From Clostridia bacterium (GTDB lineage: Bacteria > Bacillota > Clostridia > Peptostreptococcales > Anaerovoracaceae): DNA of 51,111 nucleotides. The stretch covers positions 1-51,111 of the forward strand of contig JAILLO010000072.1 of assembly GCA_024693105.1 (NCBI GenBank). Reading direction: 5' to 3'. The position numbers and the translations under genes are program-made. The notes beneath the pieces are model-generated. The model was not told the DNA's origin, ran no database searches, and was given only the letters and a program-made list of their open reading frames with translations. Shown here piece by piece: positions 23,912-32,601 of this stretch (the stretch's first letter is position 1; the number at the start of each line of letters is the position of its first letter).

Positions 23912-26479
23912 TTATGTTGTGCTCTTGGCGCCATGCGCGTCTGCGCCGGCACCGTCGGCGTCTATCTGAAGCATAATTTCGGCCATCTGAGGATCAAACT
24001 GTGTCCGCTTTCCTCTTTCAATCTCACGCCTTACAGCTTCCCTCGGCATCTCTTTTCTGTAGCTTCTGCCCGAAGTCATGGCATCGTATGCATCGGCAAC
24101 AGAAATAATACGTGCGATTTCAGGAATACGGTCGCCCTCAAGGCCTTCCGGATAGCCGTTTCCGTCATATCTTTCATGATGCATATATGCACCGATATGT
24201 ATGTCTCCCAGTGCCGGAAGCTTGCGCAGAATCTCATTTCCGATGACGGTATGATCCTTAATCCGGGCATACTCCTCCTGCGTGAGCGTCCCTTCTTTGT
24301 TGATAATTCTGTCCGGGATACCGATTTTTCCGATATCATGCAGCAGACCCGCATAATAAACATGCCGCTGCATTTTGGCATCATGTCCAAGACGCTTTGC
24401 GATTTCTCTTGAATACTGCGCCACTCTTACAGAATGACCGTTTGTATAATTGTCCTTTGCGTCAAGAGCTCCTACAAGTGCTTCCATTGCCTGAACGGAG
24501 AACTCATCTCTTTCGTCCAGCATTCTCTGAATCTGCTCGGCCATTTCGTTTATGCCGCGGCCTATTATTCCGAGTTCGTCCGTCGAAAGCTTTTCAACCC
24601 TGTACTCAAAATTTCCTTTTGCAAGCTCGTTAATAACGCTGCTTGTCCGCTTCAGGCTGCTGTTGATATACATTGCAAGGAGCAGCAAAAATCCTATAAG
24701 TATAAGAAGGAAAATAAGGCATCTTATAATTATGTCAGCTCTGATCTGGTTTAATTTCTCGTATATTTCGGCAGCATTGCTGTAGACATCAAGCAGAGCA
24801 ATTATTTCACCCCCGTCATTTCTGACAAGCGTTACCGCATCAATATACCGGTCATCCGCCTGTCTTGAAAAGAACTCATAAGTATCTGACTGACCGACCC
24901 TGTCATCCTGCATATCCTGAAGAGTACGCATAAGATAATTGTTTCTGAAAACAAAGTCATCATAAGATTCATCTGTTGTTGCAATCAGTGTGTTGAAGCC
25001 TTCCGGACTGAAAGCATAAAGCGCAACTGTAATTCCGTTGCTCCAACCCGTCTCCTCCTGCAGCATTTCACGCAGCTGCAGACGAAGCTTTTCCATATTT
25101 CCGTTACTGATATCATCGAGGCTGTCGATGCGTTCTATAAGTTCAGTGTCAAGGTTCTTCACTACCAGACTGCTTATGGCCGCATATTCACTCTGATAAT
25201 TCCTGATATAATCCTTCTCTGTTTCAAAAAGCGCCGAATATGTAATTACGCCAAAAGAAGCGATTACAAGAGGAACAATTATCAGCATCATCTTGCTTCT
25301 GACAGACAAATGCCACTTCATCAGAGATCCGAGAAGTGAAATCGCTCCAAGAAGCGCAAAAATTACAAAAAGATAAAAGCTGGCAGTTCGGGCCGCAACC
25401 GGAAGAGAATACTTCCCCGGAAGCGTGAACCCGGCCTCACCGTCCAGCACGGTAAATGTCCCGTCCGCATTCAGGAAGAAAACATTTGCGCCGCTGCACA
25501 GGGCAAGCATGTCGTTTTCTGCCCGCACAGCGCGGATTGCATTCTCCTGCAGGAACGACCTGTATTGTTCTTCGCTCAGTTCCTCATCGATTCCGTAGAG
25601 CTCACGCAAAGTTATATGTCCGGCCGGTTCCCCCGGCGCATTGCCGGCAGCCGCAGGCTCAAATGCATATATCGTATCTCCGTCCGAAGAATCTACGATA
25701 AATTTTTTGTCTCCCGCCGAAACAAAATAATTAACAAGAAGATTGCCCTTCTGAGTGCTTTTTAACGAATAATCAAAACGCGCCGCCTTTTCAAACGTTC
25801 CGTTCTTTTTCAGATGTCCTATGCTCCCGTCAAAACATGTTATGTCAAAGCTTCCGTCACTGTTTGGAGATGCCCATTTGACAGCTACTCCGCGGTCTGC
25901 ACTGTAATGTCCCACTACACCGCTTGTGCCGTTTCTGTAATCTGCGGAAACGATGTCATATACGTTGCCGTCTTTTGAGAGGAATGTAATTATGCCGTGC
26001 GATACCGAAAATGCCTGAAGCCTATTCTGCGTATATTCCGCATCTCTCAGCGCATCAAAATACGAATAACATCCAAGGAGGTCTCCGTCTGTGGCAAATC
26101 TGTATATATTCTGCTGAGAAATCATTCCGGAGCCGTCATATATGGTTGCATACATGTAAAGAGTGTTGTCAGCGTCGAAAAAAACTTCTCTCAGCGTGAT
26201 GTCTTTTTCGGAAAGTTCTTCGGAGTTAACGATATATCTTATCTCGGAAGTATCACGGTCAAAGCAGTATATCCTTGAATAATCGTCATTTACGGCAACC
26301 AGGCTGCCGTCTTCGGACATATCCTCAAAGACCGCACACTTTGGATATGCAACAGACAAATCTCCGTATTCATGCTTCGGAACGAGTATATAAACGCAGA
26401 AAAACAGTATTCCGACAAGCAGGAATATCAGTCCCAGATATGGATTTTTCAGTGTAATGACCTTTCTTCCGGCTGCCAT
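23912..26479 (-). CDS. Membrane HD-GYP c-di-GMP phosphodiesterase with HAMP domain
   Basis: 855-aa receptor. There is an N-terminal membrane helix (about 13-33). A large, probably extracytoplasmic domain of about 340 residues follows, with repeated beta motifs such as DNTLYMYATIYDGSG and DNDMLALCSG. Two helices come next (about 370-425), then a second outer segment, a further helix near 600, a HAMP domain (about 625-675) and a C-terminal HD-GYP domain. The catalytic HD pair is at 714-715, and HHERYDGNGYP ends with GYP at 775-777, so all signatures for c-di-GMP hydrolysis are intact. AAAGGA six bases before the ATG at 26479 sets the start, although the frame runs to 26515. The double sensor layout is unusual. 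Beta-propeller folding of the first domain is inference. Confidence 0.9.
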   Translation of the reverse strand: MAAGRKVITLKNPYLGLIFLLVGILFFCVYILVPKHEYGDLSVAYPKCAVFEDMSEDGSLVAVNDDYSRIYCFDRDTSEIRYIVNSEELSEKDITLREVFFDADNTLYMYATIYDGSGMISQQNIYRFATDGDLLGCYSYFDALRDAEYTQNRLQAFSVSHGIITFLSKDGNVYDIVSADYRNGTSGVVGHYSADRGVAVKWASPNSDGSFDITCFDGSIGHLKKNGTFEKAARFDYSLKSTQKGNLLVNYFVSAGDKKFIVDSSDGDTIYAFEPAAAGNAPGEPAGHITLRELYGIDEELSEEQYRSFLQENAIRAVRAENDMLALCSGANVFFLNADGTFTVLDGEAGFTLPGKYSLPVAARTASFYLFVIFALLGAISLLGSLMKWHLSVRSKMMLIIVPLVIASFGVITYSALFETEKDYIRNYQSEYAAISSLVVKNLDTELIERIDSLDDISNGNMEKLRLQLREMLQEETGWSNGITVALYAFSPEGFNTLIATTDESYDDFVFRNNYLMRTLQDMQDDRVGQSDTYEFFSRQADDRYIDAVTLVRNDGGEIIALLDVYSNAAEIYEKLNQIRADIIIRCLIFLLILIGFLLLLAMYINSSLKRTSSVINELAKGNFEYRVEKLSTDELGIIGRGINEMAEQIQRMLDERDEFSVQAMEALVGALDAKDNYTNGHSVRVAQYSREIAKRLGHDAKMQRHVYYAGLLHDIGKIGIPDRIINKEGTLTQEEYARIKDHTVIGNEILRKLPALGDIHIGAYMHHERYDGNGYPEGLEGDRIPEIARIISVADAYDAMTSGRSYRKEMPREAVRREIERGKRTQFDPQMAEIMLQIDADGAGADAHGAKSTT

Positions 26480-26518
26480 ATGAATTCCTTTCTCTACGGC
26501 TAACATTTTTTGCAAAGT

Positions 26519-26598
26519 ATTTTAACCCTGCACCTATAATTTACCTAATATCTCATTTTATATTATTTTAAACACTCATGCAATCTCAGGGTTAAAAT
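26519..26598 (-). promoter_or_regulatory. HD-GYP promoter bracketed by a 12-bp inverted repeat
   Basis: Minus strand promoter: TTGCAT (26583-26578), 17-base spacer, TAAAAT (26560-26555). A perfect 12-bp motif CAGGGTTAAAAT lies just upstream of the -35 box (plus strand 26587-26598). Its inverse lies downstream of the predicted start (26519-26530). The arms are 68 bp apart centre to centre and may bind a regulator on both sides. Confidence 0.6.
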
Positions 26599-26667
26599 GT
26601 TTTTGAATTATGAGTAATTTGCGGGAATTAACACGTGAACTGATGCAGGATCCTGAATTCAAAAGAT

Positions 26668-26765
26668 AAAAACAGAGGCCTTGGATTTTGATATGTACCC
26701 TCTTTACTGGACAAAGTGAAGTCCAGTAAAGAGGGTACATATCATTTTTATGTCCAAAACCTCTG
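26668..26765 (-). terminator. Very long terminator hairpin after the NhaC gene
   Basis: A perfect 23-bp stem (26690-26712 with 26721-26743) with an 8-base loop lies inside an outer 6-bp stem (26673-26678 with 26760-26765). On the minus strand TTTTT (26672-26668) follows. It begins 32 bases past the nhaC stop. The perfect palindrome is longer than needed and its arms resemble terminal repeats of IS3-type elements (TGTACCC at the tip), so it may derive from a transposon. Confidence 0.8.
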
Positions 26766-26796
26766 TGTTTTAATTTATTGGCAATTAGTTCGCCGC

Positions 26797-28275
26797 TTAC
26801 ATTACGAATCCGGCAATAAGGAAAAATACTGCCGCTATAGCTGCGCAAAGCATTCCGTAAGGGATCTGGGTCCTTGCATGTGCAAAATTATCACAGCCGG
26901 TTGCCGCTGATGTTACAATCGTCGCGTCGGAATAGAAGCAGATGTGGCTTCCGAAAACGCCTGCCGAAAGGACGCATCCCACAGCAAGAGGAACGTTGAT
27001 TCCCATGCTTATCGCAAGAGGAATGACTATAGGCAGCGCAATTATATACATGCCCCAGTTGCTTCCCGTAATAAACTCGGTTGTTGAAAGAACAAGGAAA
27101 AGAACAAGCGGCATCAGTTCCGGAGTCATAAACTTTTCAGCTGTATGAATCATATAATATGTAAACCCGATTTGTGAGTTTACCTCTGCAAAAAGAAATG
27201 CCATAACCATCAAAAGCATGGACGTAAGCATGTTCTTTATGCCCTTTATTGTGCACTCCCAGTATTCTCCCGGAGTAATTACGCCCTGAGCAAGGTAGAA
27301 CAGGAAAGTGACTGCCATCGTGCAGTAAACACCAATCTCCATGCGTATTCCGGAAACGGCCGTGAAAAATATGAGCGATGCAATAGGGACGATAAAGTTA
27401 ATCATCTTCGGCTTTTCGGACATTTCGTTTTTCTCTCCGCCGTGAATGTCGATTTTGTCGGATCCTTCAGGCGCAACCGGACCGCCCTGTGCAACTCTTT
27501 CCTCTGCCTTTTTCATCGGTCCGAATGCCGGAACAACACCTATAATAAACAGAGGAACTATCAAAAGCGCAAGCCATGCATAAAAATTGAACGGTATTGT
27601 TTTAATGAAATAGATAAGTCCCTGCCCGTCAGGAGCCCAGCCGTTTGACTCAAGAAGTCTTCCGGCAAAAACAGCCCATGTTGATATCGGAAGGATTGCG
27701 CATACCGGAGCAGCCGTAGAATCGACCACGTATGCCAGCACCTCCCTTGGAACTTTGTGTCTGTCGCAAAGAGGCGACATGCAAGAACCGATGACAAGTG
27801 CATTAAGATAGTCATCAAGAAAAATAACTATACCCAAAACCCATGTCCACAATAACGAAGCCTTTCTTGTTGTAGCTTTTTTTGCCACCCATTCGCCAAA
27901 GGCAAGTGCACCTCCGGCTTTCTCAACAAGAGCTATAATACTGCCCATCAGACCGCAGACAAGAAACAGCCATGCTATATCTTCTGACATAAGCACAGAC
28001 TGCAGACTACTGCTGAAATTGTCAATCAAAGTTGCGGGATTTACCATCATAAATCCCAGAATAGATGCAAGCATCAAGCCTTCAAACATTCTCTTTGTGA
28101 CGAAAATGTATCCAATCATAAACAACGCCGGAACTACAGAAAATATTCCGTAGGTTTCTGCCTGTGAATAATCAGGCATCACGAGCGTCATCAAATAACC
28201 TGCGAGTGCAACACCAAGTGCCGCAACTGCACTCCTGCGGGCCATAGCCACGTTAATGTAGTTTTGAGTTTCCAA
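26797..28275 (-). CDS. Na+/H+ antiporter of the NhaC family
   Basis: Predicted 492-aa membrane protein with about 12 helices. Family signs are FLDDYLNALVIGSCMSPLCDRHKVPREVLAYVVDSTAAP in the first half and GSNWGMYIIALPI...GVFGSHICFYSDATIV in the second. The NhaC family includes Na+/H+ and malate/lactate antiporters; the substrate is not certain. The longest frame starts at a GTG (28341) without a ribosome binding site. AAGGAG lies 12 bases before a TTG at 28275, so that start is preferred, although an ATG ten codons on is possible. A promoter is at 28387-28414. A hydrophilic loop of about 40 residues separates the halves. Confidence 0.87.
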   Translation of the reverse strand: METQNYINVAMARRSAVAALGVALAGYLMTLVMPDYSQAETYGIFSVVPALFMIGYIFVTKRMFEGLMLASILGFMMVNPATLIDNFSSSLQSVLMSEDIAWLFLVCGLMGSIIALVEKAGGALAFGEWVAKKATTRKASLLWTWVLGIVIFLDDYLNALVIGSCMSPLCDRHKVPREVLAYVVDSTAAPVCAILPISTWAVFAGRLLESNGWAPDGQGLIYFIKTIPFNFYAWLALLIVPLFIIGVVPAFGPMKKAEERVAQGGPVAPEGSDKIDIHGGEKNEMSEKPKMINFIVPIASLIFFTAVSGIRMEIGVYCTMAVTFLFYLAQGVITPGEYWECTIKGIKNMLTSMLLMVMAFLFAEVNSQIGFTYYMIHTAEKFMTPELMPLVLFLVLSTTEFITGSNWGMYIIALPIVIPLAISMGINVPLAVGCVLSAGVFGSHICFYSDATIVTSAATGCDNFAHARTQIPYGMLCAAIAAVFFLIAGFVM

Positions 28276-28386
28276 TGTAGTTATCAGCTCCTTATAAAAA
28301 TTATCGGACCGGCGGTATCCGGATAACGGCATCGCGCGCACGCTGTCACATACTCTCGCGCCGCCCGAAAAACGGTCGACAAAGTG

Positions 28387-28414
28387 ATTATACTATCTGG
28401 AAAAATTTTTACAA
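28387..28414 (-). promoter_or_regulatory. Promoter of the NhaC gene
   Basis: Minus strand: TTGTAA (28414-28409), 16-base spacer, TATAAT (28392-28387). The leader is about 105 bases to the TTG start. Confidence 0.65.
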
Positions 28415-28470
28415 CACTTTTTAGATTTTTTTGCGGGCAATTTCTGCTTTGCCGCCGCTAAAACAAGCGA

Positions 28471-28506
28471 TCCCGGTATCACCTACCTAAAAGGAGGTCG
28501 CCGGGA
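28471..28506 (-). terminator. Candidate terminator hairpin after hydA
   Basis: A 6-bp GC clamp (28471-28476 with 28501-28506) encloses a smaller hairpin that includes AAAAGGAGGT and its near-complement. It is 42 bases past the hydA stop. Only a weak T stretch follows on the minus strand, so termination strength is doubtful. Confidence 0.4.
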
Positions 28507-28547
28507 CCGTTAAAAAGCGCTATGTTTTTTTCAGTTTCTGTTTTTAA

Positions 28548-30293
28548 TTACAGATTTTGCAAAGGCTTCGGCATTTCCCACGCGCTGTGGTCGGTATGAA
28601 GAAGCTTGTGCGATTTGTGACCGAGCGGTTTTTCAAAATACTCTTCATATATTTTGCATACGTCCGGATTTTCATGCGAATATCTTACACTCATACCCTT
28701 GTCAAGCCGCCACAGTTCGTTGCCGCGGACCTCTGCCTTTTCGCTTCCGTCTTCAATCGGCTGGCCGCCTCCGCCTGCACATCCTCCCGGACATGCCATG
28801 ACCTCAACAAAATCATACTCGGCCTTTCCCGACTTAATCGCATTAAGGACCTTTGCGGTGTTTGCAAGACCGCTTACGACAGCAACCCTGACATCTCCGG
28901 CTCCCGGAATCGAAAATACAGCTTCCTTCCATCCGTCCATACCGCGCACACTGCGGAAAGCATCCGCATCCGGTTTGTCGCCCGTAACGAGGTAATAGGC
29001 TGTTCTGAGGGCTGCGTCCATAACACCTCCGGTCGCTCCGAAAATGACTGCTGCGCCTGTTCCTGTTCCAAGAGGTGAATCAAGAGGTTCCTCTTCAAGA
29101 TCTGCCGGGGAGATATTCTCACTTCTGAGAATTCTGTTCAGCTCTCTTGTTGTCAATACTACATCAACATCGTTATCGCCGCACGCATCTTTCATAGTAG
29201 GAAGGTCGCACTCGCTCTTTTTGGACGAACACGGCATAATTGAAATATTAAACAGCTTGTGAGGGTCTTTTCCCGTCTTTTCCGCAAAATAGCTCTTTGC
29301 AATTGCGCCAAACATCTGCTGCGGTGATTTTGCCGTCGAAAGATTGTCCGTAAACTCGGGATATTCAGACTTCAAAAAGCGAACCCAGCCCGGGCAGCAC
29401 GATGTAAACATCGGCCATTTATAGTTTTCTTTGTGCGTAAAGCGTTCGATAAATTCGCTTCCCTCTTCCATTATGGTCATATCTGCCGCAAAATTAGTGT
29501 CAAAGATATAATCAAATCCCACTCTTCTGAGGGCTGCCGCCATACGGTTGACAGTCGCCTTTTCTCTGTCGAGACCAAATTCCTCGCCCCAGGCAGCTCT
29601 TACTGCAGGCGCAATCTGAACGATTGTCGTAATCTCAGGGTCCGCAAGAGCCCTCATCACTCTTATCGTATCATCACGCGCGGAAAGTGCTCCCGTAGGA
29701 CAGTGTGTAATGCACTGACCGCAGTAAGTACAATTTATATCCGTAATGTCTCTGCTTCCGGAAGCAACAATTTTCGTCTGGCCTCCTGTTGAGACTATAT
29801 CCCAGATTCCTATTCCCTGAATCTTGTCACAGACCTGTACGCATCTCATGCACTTAATACATTTGCTCTCGTTTCTTATCAGAGGCGCCTCTTTGTTCCA
29901 CGGTGCGGAAGGTATCTGATCAAAGAACGGCTGATCAGTTATACTCATTGCGGCCGCAAGCTTCTGCAGTTTGCATGTGCCGTTTCTGATGCAGTTTGGA
30001 CAGTGGCCGTCATGCTGGGAAAGTATAAGCTGCATATTTGTTCGCCTTGCCGTTCTGACTCTTGGGCTGTTTGTCTTTACAACCATCCCCTCCTCACATA
30101 CCGTATTGCAGGATGAGGCAAGCTTGTCTTTACCCTCAAGTTCAACAACACAGACACGACAGGCTCCGATTTCATTCAGATCCTTAAAATAGCAGAGTGT
30201 GGGAATATTAATTCCGATCATTTTCGCCGCATCAAGTATAGTCGTTCCTTCTTCTACCGAAACAGCTTTTCCATTGATAGTAAGATTTACCAT
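28548..30293 (-). CDS. hydA: [FeFe]-hydrogenase catalytic subunit (NAD(P)H-linked type)
   Basis: 581 aa. The modular order is: N-terminal 2Fe-2S domain (Cys 34, 45, 48, 62), His-Cys 4Fe-4S site (HDGHCPNC, 94-101), two 4Fe-4S clusters (Cys 145/148/151/155 and 188/191/194/198), then the H-cluster domain. The three H-cluster signatures are TSCCPGW (297-303), MPCSSKKSE (353-361) and EVMACPGGCAGGGGQP (497-512). It produces or consumes H2. The long frame reaches 30392, but GGAGG before the ATG at 30293 is clear. This ATG overlaps the stop of the upstream flavoprotein gene by 7 bases, so the two are translationally coupled and probably form one complex. Maturation genes hydE, hydF and hydG are not in the window. 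Confidence 0.96.
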   Translation of the reverse strand: MVNLTINGKAVSVEEGTTILDAAKMIGINIPTLCYFKDLNEIGACRVCVVELEGKDKLASSCNTVCEEGMVVKTNSPRVRTARRTNMQLILSQHDGHCPNCIRNGTCKLQKLAAAMSITDQPFFDQIPSAPWNKEAPLIRNESKCIKCMRCVQVCDKIQGIGIWDIVSTGGQTKIVASGSRDITDINCTYCGQCITHCPTGALSARDDTIRVMRALADPEITTIVQIAPAVRAAWGEEFGLDREKATVNRMAAALRRVGFDYIFDTNFAADMTIMEEGSEFIERFTHKENYKWPMFTSCCPGWVRFLKSEYPEFTDNLSTAKSPQQMFGAIAKSYFAEKTGKDPHKLFNISIMPCSSKKSECDLPTMKDACGDNDVDVVLTTRELNRILRSENISPADLEEEPLDSPLGTGTGAAVIFGATGGVMDAALRTAYYLVTGDKPDADAFRSVRGMDGWKEAVFSIPGAGDVRVAVVSGLANTAKVLNAIKSGKAEYDFVEVMACPGGCAGGGGQPIEDGSEKAEVRGNELWRLDKGMSVRYSHENPDVCKIYEEYFEKPLGHKSHKLLHTDHSAWEMPKPLQNL

Positions 30294-32116
30294 TCGAAAC
30301 GCCTCCCTCCTCTGAAAGATCCAAATCCGTAATGATCGCAGCGCATGCATCTTGTGGATTCCTGTGCGGCCTCTTCGTCTGACATAAAGCATTCAACGCA
30401 TTTGAAATCACTCTTGCGTTCATCGACACCGCGTTCGGCAATATTAATTCTTCCGCACTTTCTTCTGTCTTTTGCGTGAGGAAGCGGAATTTCAACATCA
30501 ACCGAAATCTTGTGATTAAATCCGAGATATTTGTCCATACTTGCCGCAGCTGCCTTGCCGGCAGCAATTGCTCTTATAACCGTTGCAGGTCCCGTTACAC
30601 ATTCGCCGCCTGCAAAGACGCCGTCAATGCCGCTGATTTTTCCGTCAGGAGCTGCGGAAAGGCGTCTTCTTTCAACCGGCACCGTCTTTTCAAACGGACT
30701 GCAGACAATGGCCTGACCTATTGCAACGATAACTATGTCTGCATCAAACCTGACTTCAGGCACATCCGCATTTCGCGGTGCCGCTCTTCCCGAACGGTCA
30801 TATTCACCGATAATCTGCGGCTGGGCTATAAAGGCCTTTGCTTTGCCGTCTTCGGTTTCAATGCGGACAGGCGCGTGAAGTTCAACTATTTCCGCACCCT
30901 CTGCAAGACCCGACTCGATTTCCTTCGGAAGCGCCGTTATATCTGCCATTCTTCTTCTGTAAACACAGGTTACTTTTTCTGCGCCGAGTCTTATTGAAGT
31001 TCTGACGCAGTCAAGCGCAACATTGCCCCCGCCTACAACGACGATTCTCTTGCCCGTGAAATCAGGCAGGTTTCCGTCTCCTATTCCTCTGAGAAGTTCT
31101 ACCGCGCTCATCACACCTTCGGCATCTTCGCCTTCTATTCCAAGCTTGTTGTCGGCATGTGCTCCTACCGAGATATATACGGCATCATGTTCTCTTTTGA
31201 ACTGCTCAAAGCTGATATCTTTTCCTATACTGAAATCAGTAACGACATTAATGCCGGTTGAAAGGATAAAATCAATTTCCCTGTCAAGCTCCTCCCTCGG
31301 AAATCTGTAGCTTGGAATACCGTAGCGCATCATTCCTCCAAGCTTGTGACGCTGTTCGTATACAGTCACCTCGTGTCCCATCAGGCGCAGGTAATATGCC
31401 GCCGTAAGTCCGCACGGGCCGCCTCCGATAACAGCGACTCTTTTGCCTGTATCCTCAGCACATGGCGGAGCATCCATTTTCCCACAGTGCTCAACCGCAT
31501 AGAGCTTGAGTCCGCGGATGTTAACGGCCTCGTCAAGTATTCCTCTCCTGCATCGCGCTTCGCACGGATGCTCGCAAATATATGCGCATGCAATCGGGAA
31601 AGGATTGTCTTTTCTTATAAGCTTCACCGCATCCTGAGGCCTTCCTTCACGAACAAGGGCAATATATCCCGGAATGTCGACGTGTGCAGGGCAGAACGAT
31701 GTGCACGAAGCAGGGCCGTGAGCCGTACCTATACATGAACCGTTTCTGACATGTTCCTCATAATCATCCCTGAAATTTCTTATGCTTTTGAGCACAAGCG
31801 TTGCCGCTGTCGTTCCAAGAAGACAGTCGGTAGAGTAAATAATATTTTTCGACAGGTTTTCAATCGTTTCCAGTGTTTCTTCAGTCGCAGAGCCGTCAAG
31901 AACCGCCTTAAGAAGCTGTTTGAGCTGCGCATGTCCTACTCTGCACGGAACACACTTTCCGCACGTCTGTGCATGACAGAGCGTCAAACATCCAAGAGCA
32001 AGGTCCACAGGACATGTACCGACCGGGGCCGATGCGACATATCTTTCAAGATCCTGCAGGAAACGATCTTCCGCTGCCTGATTCATAGCTGAATTGCCAA
32101 GCTGCAGTCTGCTCAT
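30287..32116 (-). CDS. Hydrogenase-associated NuoF-like/GltD-like flavoprotein
   Basis: 609-aa fusion. Residues 1-110 match the C-terminal 4Fe-4S part of NuoF (CGKCVPC with Cys 52, 55, 58 and Cys98) without the FMN part. Residues 125-195 match the Fe-S domain of GltD and dihydropyrimidine dehydrogenase. Residues 225-520 hold two nucleotide-binding folds of the glutamate-synthase beta type (VAVIGGGPCG at 228 for FAD; a second GGG motif near 360 for NAD(P)H). A C-terminal Cys-rich segment (about 575-595, CVEC and CMRC) may bind another cluster. It likely passes electrons between NAD(P)H and the hydrogenase, possibly with ferredoxin in a bifurcating complex (inference). AAAGGAG precedes the ATG. 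It is the first gene of the operon under the promoter at 32295-32322. Confidence 0.9.
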   Translation of the reverse strand: MSRLQLGNSAMNQAAEDRFLQDLERYVASAPVGTCPVDLALGCLTLCHAQTCGKCVPCRVGHAQLKQLLKAVLDGSATEETLETIENLSKNIIYSTDCLLGTTAATLVLKSIRNFRDDYEEHVRNGSCIGTAHGPASCTSFCPAHVDIPGYIALVREGRPQDAVKLIRKDNPFPIACAYICEHPCEARCRRGILDEAVNIRGLKLYAVEHCGKMDAPPCAEDTGKRVAVIGGGPCGLTAAYYLRLMGHEVTVYEQRHKLGGMMRYGIPSYRFPREELDREIDFILSTGINVVTDFSIGKDISFEQFKREHDAVYISVGAHADNKLGIEGEDAEGVMSAVELLRGIGDGNLPDFTGKRIVVVGGGNVALDCVRTSIRLGAEKVTCVYRRRMADITALPKEIESGLAEGAEIVELHAPVRIETEDGKAKAFIAQPQIIGEYDRSGRAAPRNADVPEVRFDADIVIVAIGQAIVCSPFEKTVPVERRRLSAAPDGKISGIDGVFAGGECVTGPATVIRAIAAGKAAAASMDKYLGFNHKISVDVEIPLPHAKDRRKCGRINIAERGVDERKSDFKCVECFMSDEEAAQESTRCMRCDHYGFGSFRGGRRFEW

Positions 32117-32281
32117 TTTGTTCTCCTTTCAAAAGTAAAATCCCATTGTTTAAATCATTTTCAAATGCCCGCATTCGCTGTACTCCTAAGCCTTCCTTAA
32201 AGCTGATTCGATACCGGCAGTACTTACTTGCTGTCATTTCGCAAAAGTCCGAATTCGGGTTGCAAGAAAAATTTTCATATT

Positions 32282-32322
32282 TGTAACTAGTTACATTTTA
32301 TCATCCGAAGGCCTTTTGTCAA
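32282..32322 (-). promoter_or_regulatory. Hydrogenase operon promoter with palindromic operator
   Basis: Minus strand: perfect -35 TTGACA (32322-32317), 16-base spacer, TAAAAT (32300-32295). The perfect 14-bp palindrome TGTAACTAGTTACA (32282-32295) starts at the last base of the -10 and covers the predicted start. That is a typical repressor position. The leader to the ATG is about 170 bases. Confidence 0.72.
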
Positions 32323-32601
32323 CGATTCGTTCAATCGTTTCGAAGCATATGACATTTTCAGCAATATTATTACTTCTTTTTTTTGCAATAGTACGGTGGC
32401 GTTTTTATTTTTGTACTATCTTGCTGTCCAATCGCATTGATTTTGGTGTTGTGTACAATATCCCGGAATAAAAAAACTTTTCACCTGCAGCGGTCAATGT
32501 GTTATCATTTATTGCAGAGTACATTACGGACTTCTGAGATATATACTTACGAAAGGAGAAAATTTTCCGTCAATCCGATACGTATACGGAAAGTGACAAT
32601 T

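Noticed and set aside
32046-32237. 63-codon minus-strand frame at the hydrogenase operon leader
   Set aside because: It overlaps the real flavoprotein start in another frame. An internal ATG has AGGAG upstream, so a leader peptide was considered, but overlap and lack of a motif make it unlikely.
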